Source: a virus. From it: a stretch of DNA of 64,000 nucleotides. Below the pieces are notes generated by a model. The model was not told the DNA's origin and made no database searches. It worked only from the letters and a program-made list of their open reading frames with translations. The translations under genes were made by a program, and so were the position numbers. Every line of letters starts with the position of its first letter. The stretch's first letter is position 1. The stretch lies in the IMG/VR virus record IMGVR_UViG_3300033142_000925, positions 1-64,000 of that record; one strand, written 5' to 3'. This document shows, piece after piece, positions 42,479 through 50,958 of the stretch.

Positions 42479-44209
42479 CTATACGCTCGCCACGAGTTCG
42501 TGGAAGTGGTTCGTTATGAAATTGAAATTGACTGGCAGTGTCACGTACGCATCGTAATCGATGAATACCTGATCAGCGTTCAATGTGATCTGTACACCCC
42601 ACCATGAGAGCCCGTCAGCCGGGTTCTTGATGAAGATGCCAAGGTCCTGATAGATTGCCAGTCTCGCTTCTACCGCCCCTTTCAAAACACCGCCCGTGAC
42701 TGCCGTTCCCGGCTGCCCAACAAACTGCAATTCCAGTGATTCTCTCAGGTCCCGTGATGCAAAGAACATCTCGGTTACTACTGAGAACTCATTCCACTTC
42801 AGATCGTTTGTCTGGTAAGTGTTAAACTGTCGCACCAGTCGAGGCCGACCAGTCGGTGCGTAGTTGATCGCGGCAACACCTTCCTGTAACAGAGCTTCAA
42901 GGTTGCTGTCAGTTAGCTTGTATTCAAGCTCTATGAAGTCCAATTCCTTGAAGGTGAGAGGTTGGTTGATTGCCAAGGTACATTTCATACCCATCAGCAT
43001 ACAGGCCGCATACGACCCGGAATAATTCTGGATTACTCCATTCACATCCCTTCGAGTACCACCATTGAAGGCGTATAACCCGGCCTTGCTGTTAAGCGTC
43101 TGTGCTGCCGTAACCGCCGCTGCGATATCGGTTGCCAAGACTCCCGTCTTCCACGGAGCCCCTACAAGGAACTGCCGTTCTTTCCGTCCGGTCACTGCGC
43201 TCATTGCCTCACAATGGGTTTTGATAGGCGCGTGTACCGCCGCCAGCGGGTCAGGTGTCGAGATGAACTGCACATTCTCCGCTTCCATCTGCAACAAGGC
43301 CGCTGTCCACTGGGTCGTATCATAGTCACCCTCAACCGCTCCAACAAGGAACTCTGCGACACTGTTGTCCACGATTTCTACATTGGTTGCGAGGTTTCCC
43401 GCCGCCGCTGATACTCTCGCAGACTGCGCGTTGATAACATCAAGCATCGCGTACATTGAAGATTCTGCTTCAACGGCTGCGGCGTTGATGTCCGCTGCGG
43501 TTACTCCGTCCAGTTCCAGTGGGCTATCATTCTCACTGCCCGCAATCGCAAAACAGGTATAGCCAGTCTGGGCGTTGATGTACGTCGCCAATTCGCCGAT
43601 AGTGCCATAATCATTCAAGTCGATACTCAGTGGATTCGTGACATCTGTATCGAGTGTTTGTGCTGCACTGGTATTCACGATGGTCATACTGGACGCGCCG
43701 CCCGTATTCTCAATCGAAAAACTCTTCTTCCAGATGTTGTCAAACTCCTCAACCGGATCGCTCTGAAACTCTATGGTGACTTTTTTACCGAACGTGTCGG
43801 TACTGGTCGCCACAGTCACTTTAATCTGATTCGTATAGAGACCGTAATCCCTACTGGCCAGATTGATCTTTGTGACTGCCGACGCAACCAAGGCGAGCGC
43901 TGCCTGTGTTGCGGCGTTTACACGCATCGCGAAGATGCGCTGGGGGCTTAGTCCTCCCCCCGGACTGAATGCAAGTCGAACAGCCTCCATCAAAGGTCCG
44001 CCACGAAGAGCGTCCACTGCTTCGGCGATGGTATTGAACTGTAGAAGGGTAGCGGGCTGACCCCCCGTACATTGGCCCATAACCACGCCATTGTTAGCAG
44101 AGGCAAGCCCCGCAGCACCTTTCACCGAGTCGATACGTGAGTATGCTCCCGGTATGATGTGCGAACTGATCTGACCAGCACTTTGGAATGTGCGATAATT
44201 CAGACTCAT
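42479..44209 (-). CDS. contractile tail sheath protein
   Basis: 576 residues. The N-terminal stretch with PGAYSRIDSVKGAAGLASANNGVVMGQCTGGQP, the middle helix-strand domain, and the C-terminal part (LRESLELQFVGQPGT, EARLAIYQDLGIFIKNPADG, VFIDYDAYVTLPVNFNFI) match phage sheath proteins, which contract to drive the tube through the envelope. This gene shows that the virion is a myovirus. It directly precedes the tail tube gene, with GGAGGG before its start. Confidence 0.9.
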   Translation of the reverse strand: MSLNYRTFQSAGQISSHIIPGAYSRIDSVKGAAGLASANNGVVMGQCTGGQPATLLQFNTIAEAVDALRGGPLMEAVRLAFSPGGGLSPQRIFAMRVNAATQAALALVASAVTKINLASRDYGLYTNQIKVTVATSTDTFGKKVTIEFQSDPVEEFDNIWKKSFSIENTGGASSMTIVNTSAAQTLDTDVTNPLSIDLNDYGTIGELATYINAQTGYTCFAIAGSENDSPLELDGVTAADINAAAVEAESSMYAMLDVINAQSARVSAAAGNLATNVEIVDNSVAEFLVGAVEGDYDTTQWTAALLQMEAENVQFISTPDPLAAVHAPIKTHCEAMSAVTGRKERQFLVGAPWKTGVLATDIAAAVTAAQTLNSKAGLYAFNGGTRRDVNGVIQNYSGSYAACMLMGMKCTLAINQPLTFKELDFIELEYKLTDSNLEALLQEGVAAINYAPTGRPRLVRQFNTYQTNDLKWNEFSVVTEMFFASRDLRESLELQFVGQPGTAVTGGVLKGAVEARLAIYQDLGIFIKNPADGLSWWGVQITLNADQVFIDYDAYVTLPVNFNFITNHFHELVASV

Positions 44210-44394
44210 TTGTTACCCTCCAATACTGATTTTAAGGTTTTTGCCCACTCAGCTTTTGTTTTTAGTATACCACGATACTGCCCTTCAACATAGGCCCTCG
44301 TGTACGGATGTATATCCGGTACTTCGAGTTCTATGTACTTAAAGGCAGGGTATTTCGGTTCTTTTTTAGTTCTGGTAGAACTTGTCTTAGCCAT
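44206..44394 (-). CDS. small basic hypothetical protein
   Basis: 62 residues with a Lys/Thr/Ser-rich start and a helix at the end (GILKTKAEWAKTLKSVLEGNK). GGGGG lies 6 bases before the ATG and the stop overlaps the sheath start. Similar short proteins occur between tail completion and sheath genes. Its opening MAKTSSTRTKKE resembles that of the zinc-ribbon protein at 54.1 kb. Function unknown. Confidence 0.6.
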   Translation of the reverse strand: MAKTSSTRTKKEPKYPAFKYIELEVPDIHPYTRAYVEGQYRGILKTKAEWAKTLKSVLEGNK

Positions 44395-44402
44395 ATAACC
44401 CC

Positions 44403-45179
44403 CTATACAGCCCCCAACGTGAAATACGTCGGTAAGGTCTGTGTATCTATTGATGCGATACTCGTCAATGAGGTATCAAATACCGTTGCCCGATGGTTCA
44501 TAGCGAGCGTCACAGTAATATTTGATCCATATAGAAGAGTCCCAAAATCGAGGTTTATATCCCCCGAACGTCGTCCTTGTATTCCTGACAGGTCATACCC
44601 ATCCACATTGTGTAGATCAATTCTCTTCTGAGTTACAAAGTGGGCAACCATATCAAACAGAAAACTCGTTACCTCTTTGCTCTCACTCCACACATTGAAA
44701 TCGATGCTATGACTCGTATGATATTGCTTTGTTATCCCTACAATCGACCCGGTTGCTGCGACCCTTGCCAGAACCTTTGCCCAGCCTGCGTCAGAGCAGA
44801 ACACTTCCTTCGCGTCCCGGTAACCGCCCATGTTTACAATATCTTCCTCACTCCAAATGGCCGCTGTGTATTCGTCGCCCATAACCTCAACATCTTCTTG
44901 CATTGTCGAGTCGACCACGGTCACTGCCGGAAATACGTTCGTACTCTGACTCTGCCCCAGTACCTCCTGAGACAGAAGGATCGCGAACGGGTGGACCGTA
45001 CCCACTCTGATATTGTCAAAGTTGGGGAACAGTTGAGAATATCCAACCGTCTGAAGAAAGTCCCTGACCTCTCGGGCCAGCTTGATCTCTGGATTCTCAG
45101 ACTCCAACAAATAGATGAATCGATCATTTGCAGCTACGGGTCTGACCTCTGCTCTGGATGTCTTGTAAATATTTCCCAT
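44403..45179 (-). CDS. tail completion/terminator protein candidate
   Basis: 258 residues. Mixed alpha/beta (LAREVRDFLQTVGYSQLFPNFDNIRVG, VFPAVTVVDSTMQED, FLFDMVAHFVTQKRIDLHNVDGYDLSGIQGRRSGDI, LLYGSNITVTLAMNHRA). Its place, after the neck protein and before the sheath, is that of the tail terminator that caps the tube and joins it to the head. The ATG overlaps the stop of the preceding gene (TGATG). Identification by order only. Confidence 0.6.
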   Translation of the reverse strand: MGNIYKTSRAEVRPVAANDRFIYLLESENPEIKLAREVRDFLQTVGYSQLFPNFDNIRVGTVHPFAILLSQEVLGQSQSTNVFPAVTVVDSTMQEDVEVMGDEYTAAIWSEEDIVNMGGYRDAKEVFCSDAGWAKVLARVAATGSIVGITKQYHTSHSIDFNVWSESKEVTSFLFDMVAHFVTQKRIDLHNVDGYDLSGIQGRRSGDINLDFGTLLYGSNITVTLAMNHRATVFDTSLTSIASIDTQTLPTYFTLGAV

Positions 45180-46057
45180 CACTTCATATCCTGTTCGAGC
45201 GCACGCTGTAGAATCTCTTCAGCATACGGTCGCATGTAATCTACTACCGCCTGACGCACGGGCCATGGCGGTTGCTCAGGTACGATCCACGACATCGGGT
45301 CACTCCCAGCCGATACGACCCTGAAGGTAAGGTAGCTTGATGACTTCGCTTTCTGAGTCGACGCCTGCATTGCTACCATACCCGCATATCGTCCAGCCTT
45401 CTGAGTGTATTCACCCATCGTCTTGCCGCCCTTGGTTATGGTCTTTTTCTGGATTCCCCGCTTAGACTTCCTATCAAACCGAGTCCCCCATGAATAATCC
45501 CGTCCTCCCTGACTATTGTTATCCACTGTGGACCGTCCCCCGGTAGGTGACGCCCCGGCTGCTTTCTTCTGATCCGCATCCTTAACCTGTGAACTGAAAC
45601 TCTTATATACAGATATCGGCATAGGGTTATTCCTGAACTGATCGCTTCCCGGAGTCCCGTGCCTGAATGCCACTATGTTATATCGGCCTTTCTTACCTAC
45701 CTTACTCTTCGGACCCTTCAACAGTCCTTCCTTCAGATCAATCAGACCGTGCCCTCTTTCCAGAAGGTCTGTGACTGACATACCGTTCTTTGTCGTATAC
45801 GATGTGAAAACTTCCCATGATGTCGGGCTGATCTGCCTCCGTTCAATAGTCCTGTGATACTGCTTTGAGTTGACCACAAACGGCAATCCGGGAAGGTGCC
45901 CACCGGCAGCTACCCTCATCCACGCTTCCTGATACATCGTACTGAGCTTTTCGACTGCCAGCATCGTAGTGCTGAGTACCAGATTCCCTTTGCCCTTCGA
46001 CATGAGTTGAACGAACTCGGGAACGATCTCTTGTGCTGTTACAGTCAGGGTCTTCAT
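45179..46057 (-). CDS. neck/head-tail joining protein (HK97 gp10-like end)
   Basis: 292 residues. The C-terminal segment LTFRVVSAGSDPMSWIVPEQPPWPVRQAVVDYMRPYAEEIL is like the ending of HK97 gp10-type head-tail joining proteins (FRTVS..S...WI). The N-terminus starts with a helix common to that family. A basic, Gly/Lys/Arg-rich insertion (residues 165-220) is odd and may contact DNA or the portal channel. It overlaps the next gene upstream at one base. Confidence 0.68.
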   Translation of the reverse strand: MKTLTVTAQEIVPEFVQLMSKGKGNLVLSTTMLAVEKLSTMYQEAWMRVAAGGHLPGLPFVVNSKQYHRTIERRQISPTSWEVFTSYTTKNGMSVTDLLERGHGLIDLKEGLLKGPKSKVGKKGRYNIVAFRHGTPGSDQFRNNPMPISVYKSFSSQVKDADQKKAAGASPTGGRSTVDNNSQGGRDYSWGTRFDRKSKRGIQKKTITKGGKTMGEYTQKAGRYAGMVAMQASTQKAKSSSYLTFRVVSAGSDPMSWIVPEQPPWPVRQAVVDYMRPYAEEILQRALEQDMK

Positions 46058-47175
46058 CAGTATATCACCTTATCATGGAGCCGGTCCTTCAGTTTAACAC
46101 TGACACGGTTCACGAACGCTTTATTCTCTGAGTTCCGCAGCGTATGAAGGTTGGTCAAGGCTGTGAACGTCGGATGGTAGGTAAACTGGGCCGTATATGG
46201 AATTGCAGGCTTCGTAACGTTCCATTTTAGTTCATTTCGACCAAAAACCTCTACATCGTTGCCCGGACCGGTCGTATAATCGGTTCCGTCCTTCGTGATC
46301 ACCCTCAAAACCCTACTCAGATCATAATAGGCTGTCACCACGTCGTTTCCTGCCACTAACGAGGGTTGAATTACCACCGAACCGATCTGCTCCTGCGAGA
46401 GGGCTGTGAATAGGTCCTCTGGCGCTGGTTGAGCCCAGTAAGGAACCACAAGTATTGCATCCGCATCTTCAAGGACATACGGCTGCTCGTACCTGATTCT
46501 CCCGGAGACGCCGGTAAGCATGAAGTCAAACGGCTTCACATACGTATAATCCACTTCTAAAACGTCACCAACTTCCCATGTACCCATAGCAGTGAGGGTG
46601 ATATATTCCTTTGTAGCACTCGCAACCGTATAGGTCTCTGTCTTGGTCGTATTATATACTCGGGTTACCTCATCAACAGATCCCTCATATGATTTGCCCT
46701 TCTCTATGAACCGGGCGGCCACTACTCTCAACACGTTGGTAGCGTAGACATCAGAGTTCTCGTCGGTCACGGCTACCAGTGGTGAATAGGTATAGGTTGT
46801 AGTCAGAAGCCGGTGCAATGCTGGATAAGGTGGGTCGAGTTGAATATAGGACCCATCAGCCGGTTGCGATACAGCCAGCACAAGCGGCACATCCTTATGA
46901 AAGACTTGCGGCGTTCCTATTACAGGTATGTACTTTGGATATACTCGACCGGTGCTGCTATGCCTTGCCACCTCATCAAGAATCTGAAAGCTGTCCGGGT
47001 TCCTATAAATCGAACCACGTCCCGCACATACGGTACAATTCGGATCGGGTCTCATCGTGTCAGGGTTCAGACAGGAACATTTGACAGCCTGCGTCCACCG
47101 GAGCCACTGTCCGTGTCGGGCGAGAGCTTCTTCATATCTGCGAACGGTTTGAAATGTCCTGAAGGCGTCAGCCAT
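46057..47175 (-). CDS. virion connector protein with zinc site
   Basis: 372 residues. Near the N-terminus a DnaJ-like four-cysteine cluster binds zinc (Cys33, Cys35, Cys47, Cys50 in a CSC...CTVCAGRGS pattern). The rest is repeated beta domains (FLDPPYPALHRLLTTTYTYSP type, VTRVYNTTKTETYTVASATKEYITL, TYVKPFDFMLTGVSGRIRYEQ). Such proteins occur between connectors and tail genes in large contractile phages. They may form the head-closure ring. The start has GGGGAGAGGAT. Exact role uncertain. Confidence 0.6.
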   Translation of the reverse strand: MADAFRTFQTVRRYEEALARHGQWLRWTQAVKCSCLNPDTMRPDPNCTVCAGRGSIYRNPDSFQILDEVARHSSTGRVYPKYIPVIGTPQVFHKDVPLVLAVSQPADGSYIQLDPPYPALHRLLTTTYTYSPLVAVTDENSDVYATNVLRVVAARFIEKGKSYEGSVDEVTRVYNTTKTETYTVASATKEYITLTAMGTWEVGDVLEVDYTYVKPFDFMLTGVSGRIRYEQPYVLEDADAILVVPYWAQPAPEDLFTALSQEQIGSVVIQPSLVAGNDVVTAYYDLSRVLRVITKDGTDYTTGPGNDVEVFGRNELKWNVTKPAIPYTAQFTYHPTFTALTNLHTLRNSENKAFVNRVSVKLKDRLHDKVIY

Positions 47176-47185
47176 ATCCTCTCCC

Positions 47186-48316
47186 CTACGTTATGATGCT
47201 GATCGGTATCGGTGCAAACTTGTACCGGTTCTTTTCCAACCATGAAGTAATTTCATCTGAATACTGTTTGATCCTCGCTCCAAAATAGGCGCTCGTTGCA
47301 CTTTGAGTTGAGCTAAAGCTCTCACTGAGCCCATCCAGACTGACCGACTGGCTTGAGAATCCTGCCAGCAGCCCATCACCGATGACCGAGAGACACTTAA
47401 TTGTAGCATATTTAGCTATCACACTTCTAAGCCCGTCCGGTACGAGGTCGGCATTCTTGTATCCGGTCTCATAATCGAACTCGAAAGCGTCAGGGTACTT
47501 GGCTCCATTATTTCTTGTCCATAAGGGACCATACACAGAGTACGGACCATAACTGAAACCGCCCTGCGGGAACATATGAACCTGTCCGAGTTGCTTCTCT
47601 ACCCTGAGCCAGTCATTCGCGATCATGTCCATAATCTCACCGCCGACCGGAGAGTTCCACTTCGCTCGGGTGACCTTGATGATCGGAAAATGCCTGAACT
47701 GAATGAAGCCATACTTGGTCCACAGTTGTGGATCGAACTCATAAGGCTCATCCTCATTGGTATAATCCACACCTTCTCGCCAGAGCCTCGACTGTACCAG
47801 TGAATCCGCTGGTCGTGTGACCCATGACTTTCGTCGGATGTCCATAGTCAAAAGGGATTCGAACTCGCTCACGGCTTCCCGTGCAATCTGCCGGAACTGC
47901 TCATCCTCCCATTCACTCTGCGCAATGTCAGAACCGATACTATCGATTCCCCACATCATGGTATATCGTAAATCGTCAGGGGTGTAGATGTCTCCCCACT
48001 CTCCCGGAGGTGGTTTGTAATTTCCAAAGGTGTACCCGATCTTATCGACCTCTGTCCCACCCTGAATCGCTGCGGACTGATCACTCTCCGCCCCCGCCGG
48101 TTCTTTAAAATAGGAGGTCTTATACCACTTCGTACTGTCGCCTGCCGCATCATCATAATAGTATTTTGTCTGTTCAGGAATAAGCGGAAGCCGTGTATTT
48201 ACATCAGTAATCTCAACATACGCACCACCCTCAGTATCAGATCGATATATCTTGATCCGGTCATAGTATTCCAAAACATGAGAGATGTTATTTACGTCTA
48301 CTAATAGTCTTACCAT
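47186..48316 (-). CDS. head-tail adaptor candidate
   Basis: 376 residues. The first 80 residues are an Fn3-like beta domain (VLEYYDRIKIYRSDTEGGAYVEIT). Then comes a helical adaptor-type domain (DEQFRQIAREAVSEFESLLTMDIRRKSWVTRPADSL), a beta part (GFIQFRHFPIIKVTRAKWNSP) and a helical end (YFGARIKQYSDEITSWLEKNRYKFAP). This mixture recalls gp6/gp15-type adaptors that dock under the portal. GGAGG precedes the ATG. Inferred from fold impression and gene order. Confidence 0.6.
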   Translation of the reverse strand: MVRLLVDVNNISHVLEYYDRIKIYRSDTEGGAYVEITDVNTRLPLIPEQTKYYYDDAAGDSTKWYKTSYFKEPAGAESDQSAAIQGGTEVDKIGYTFGNYKPPPGEWGDIYTPDDLRYTMMWGIDSIGSDIAQSEWEDEQFRQIAREAVSEFESLLTMDIRRKSWVTRPADSLVQSRLWREGVDYTNEDEPYEFDPQLWTKYGFIQFRHFPIIKVTRAKWNSPVGGEIMDMIANDWLRVEKQLGQVHMFPQGGFSYGPYSVYGPLWTRNNGAKYPDAFEFDYETGYKNADLVPDGLRSVIAKYATIKCLSVIGDGLLAGFSSQSVSLDGLSESFSSTQSATSAYFGARIKQYSDEITSWLEKNRYKFAPIPISIIT

Positions 48317-48501
48317 CAGTTTCCTCCTGTCAGGGCGCTCGTTATTTCAGGGGCAACAATCTTCGCCCCTGCTGCATCGGGTTCACCCGTAACCTCTGCC
48401 TCCGCTATCTCCGGCTCTTTGGGAATACTCGCCCCTGCCACACTGGGAGACCCCGGAAGTGACGCAATCGTCAACGGTGTGAATGCCGGATCAGTAGCCA
48501 T
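48316..48501 (-). CDS. 61-residue Pro/Ala/Glu-rich protein
   Basis: A short low-complexity protein with a loose repeat of about 12 residues (LPGSPSVAGASI, PKEPEIAEAEV, TGEPDAAGAKIV). AAGGGG lies 9 bases before ATG. It resembles its 70-residue neighbour in composition, and both are probably small virion or linker proteins. No function can be assigned. Confidence 0.5.
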   Translation of the reverse strand: MATDPAFTPLTIASLPGSPSVAGASIPKEPEIAEAEVTGEPDAAGAKIVAPEITSALTGGN

Positions 48502-48703
48502 AAACCAAACCCCTTATTATCAATTGTAACACACGATATACAGATGTCGGAGTGTGGGCCTTAACAAGCTCGGGACCTCCCGGAAGTGCCGCCCTTTCCA
48601 AGCTCGGAGTGAATGTGGGTAGAATACCCGCTCCCACACCCTCACCAAACCCATCCGTAATAATAAGATTGCTGTCTCCATACCCTTCAAGAATCAAACT
48701 CAC
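48491..48703 (-). CDS. 70-residue hypothetical protein
   Basis: Starts at a GTG that overlaps the stop of the large beta-helix gene (GTGTGA) behind GAGGG. Contains the repeat-like parts GFGEGVGAGILPTFTPSLE and AALPGGPELVKAHTP, then a hydrophobic end (YRVLQLIIRGLVYGY) that could be a membrane or coat-binding strand. Overlaps the next gene by 11 bases. Not recognised. Confidence 0.5.
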   Translation of the reverse strand: MSLILEGYGDSNLIITDGFGEGVGAGILPTFTPSLERAALPGGPELVKAHTPTSVYRVLQLIIRGLVYGY

Positions 48704-50949
48704 ACCCGAACCCTCTCAAAAACATTCTGATAGGCAGGGTTACCATCTACATCCAATAAATTAAAACGCATGACCTCAGTCACATTATCAGCCTTATAGA
48801 AAATCTCTTGATTGGCGTCCTCATCTATGAGCCTTCGTCCACCAGCCTGATCCCACAATAGGACCATAAACTCACCCATGCTTCCAGATATCGGAGTACC
48901 CGGAACAAGGTCCCACACCGCCGCAGATATGGTATTCAGAGACTTAATGGTATCTATCACTGTCATCCCGGCTGAGTTGTCAGTCACGATTCCTGTACCT
49001 TTGATTATTGCCAAACCACCTGTACAGGAAGCATCCAGTATGATAGTTACCTCACGGGCGCTTATATCAACAACACATCCCGCCACCGCATTCACTATCT
49101 GAACAGTTCCCGCATCGGCTATTAAAGAAACTGTCGAAGCTACACCGTTGAAGTCGATGATCGTCGGCACGCTTCCAAATGATACATTCCGTCCACTGAC
49201 AAGACTCCCTGCTCCGAGCGTTATGGTATTGTACAGTCCACAACCCTCCATCAGGAGACTTGCCGTCACGGTGATCCCGTCAACGAGACAATCAATAAAC
49301 TGACAGTTGACCAGTGCGGCAGCCCCGGCGATATACAGTCTTTCAAATCCACAATTGGTATACGTATCAGCAACCCCGAGCGTGAATACATCCGAGACTA
49401 CTGCCCCGGCTCCGAAGAAACTGTACCCGCTAAACGATTGTCCCGGCGTAACCGCTCCTTTGACTGAATACCTATACAGGTTGTAGTTGGCAGCTATCAA
49501 GATCGCATCAGCAAAGTCATCTACCGGAGCGCTTATCGTACCGAACGGAAATACCGTTCCTGAATCGCCACTACCAGAATCATAATAAACCTGATCCCAC
49601 GTCGGAATCGTAATGCTCTCAGGATTGATCAACTCGTTATCGACCGTCGCACCGTTAGAATTATCAGTGAGTTTCGCAGTACCTCGACAAACAATCGTTC
49701 CACCGGTCACCGTCGATTCCAAGATGATCTGCCCTGTAGCCATATCAATACTGACCGCATCGGCTCCTGTCTTGTTGATGAGTCTAATCCCACCATTGTA
49801 CCCACGAAGTGCCAGCGGTTGACCTGCTCCACCGCAATCTATTGTCGGAGTCGCTTGTCCCGGCACACCACTGAAACAGTTCAGGATATGAGCAACTGCT
49901 GACCCACCTAACGTGATTATTCCAAGAAGAATAGAGTCGTGAATCTCTCCGTTGACATAGTTCAGCGTACCTACATGACAATGCTCTATCGTCGTCCCAC
50001 CATCCAGCACCCCTGAAACGGTACAGTCTCGTATCTCACAGTTGAGAGTTAGTGCATCTGTACCTATAACCAAAGCAGTCTGGGTAGCATTCCTGCCGAT
50101 CAGCGTGAAGTTCGCTACGTTGTCTCCCGATCCTAATGTGATATTGGACAACATCTGTAGCGTATCAAATCCTTTCACGTTAGCAATCAGAACCGCATCA
50201 GGTATGTTGTCCACCGGAAACTCTCTCGTACCTATTGGATAACCAATACCAGAGATTCCAGAACCGGTATCCACCCACACCGCATTCTGATAACTACTGT
50301 ACTGGATTGCTTCAAGTTCCTGCGTGGTACCCGATGATGATGATTCCTTCGAGACTGTGGTAAACGCGGTTGATATGAGCGCCGGTATCGGGTCGCCTAC
50401 GTCATCAACCGCTACCAGATTCCCAGATTTAATATCGCACTCTACCACATGATAAAAGCTATACCCGTCTCCCGATTCCCACGTATCATCTGACCCACCC
50501 GTTAGTGGGTAGGTTTTCACGTGGGTCGCGTCTATCCGCTCAATGACTGTCGCCAGTGAACCATCGGTGTTGTTGAAAGCGACATCCCCCGGCTCGATCA
50601 GATCTGAAACGAAGTCAGCCAAACCATCGGTAAGGATAACGCCGGGGAGTCCATTTGTTGTTTCTCCTGCTGTGGTGGTCCCTGTAGAGGAAACGGTAAC
50701 CCGTTGCTCAAACGCCAGTTGAGCATTCTGCAACGTAGCGGTGATACTTACTAACGAAGCCCCACCAAGCGCTTCCTTTCCACCAGCATCGAGTAATGGT
50801 TTATCGTCAAGGCTTTCCTGTGCTGGCTCAAGTATACCGCGAATGGTATCCACCAAATCTTGAACTGAGATGGTAATGGACGGAGCCTCGACTACTATTA
50901 CCCGAGGACTCCTCCACCATTCTACATGAACATCTGACCGTTCAGCCAC
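48700..50949 (-). CDS. large virion surface protein with duplicated beta-helix
   Basis: 749 residues from a GTG at 50949 behind GGGAGAAAGT. Two related halves are visible: each begins with a YxxxVWVDTGSGxSG / VYYDSGSGDSG-like line (about residues 225 and 475). Each ends with TDNSNGATVDNELIN or VTDNSAGMTVIDTI. Between them are short strand-turn repeats of a pectate-lyase-like beta helix (NCEIRDCTVSG, INCQFIDCLVDGITV). A C-terminal knob follows (RRLIDEDANQEIFYKADN). Possibly a fibre, tailspike or decoration. No enzyme site seen. Confidence 0.65.
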   Translation of the reverse strand: MAERSDVHVEWWRSPRVIVVEAPSITISVQDLVDTIRGILEPAQESLDDKPLLDAGGKEALGGASLVSITATLQNAQLAFEQRVTVSSTGTTTAGETTNGLPGVILTDGLADFVSDLIEPGDVAFNNTDGSLATVIERIDATHVKTYPLTGGSDDTWESGDGYSFYHVVECDIKSGNLVAVDDVGDPIPALISTAFTTVSKESSSSGTTQELEAIQYSSYQNAVWVDTGSGISGIGYPIGTREFPVDNIPDAVLIANVKGFDTLQMLSNITLGSGDNVANFTLIGRNATQTALVIGTDALTLNCEIRDCTVSGVLDGGTTIEHCHVGTLNYVNGEIHDSILLGIITLGGSAVAHILNCFSGVPGQATPTIDCGGAGQPLALRGYNGGIRLINKTGADAVSIDMATGQIILESTVTGGTIVCRGTAKLTDNSNGATVDNELINPESITIPTWDQVYYDSGSGDSGTVFPFGTISAPVDDFADAILIAANYNLYRYSVKGAVTPGQSFSGYSFFGAGAVVSDVFTLGVADTYTNCGFERLYIAGAAALVNCQFIDCLVDGITVTASLLMEGCGLYNTITLGAGSLVSGRNVSFGSVPTIIDFNGVASTVSLIADAGTVQIVNAVAGCVVDISAREVTIILDASCTGGLAIIKGTGIVTDNSAGMTVIDTIKSLNTISAAVWDLVPGTPISGSMGEFMVLLWDQAGGRRLIDEDANQEIFYKADNVTEVMRFNLLDVDGNPAYQNVFERVRV

Positions 50950-50958
50950 ACTTTCTCC

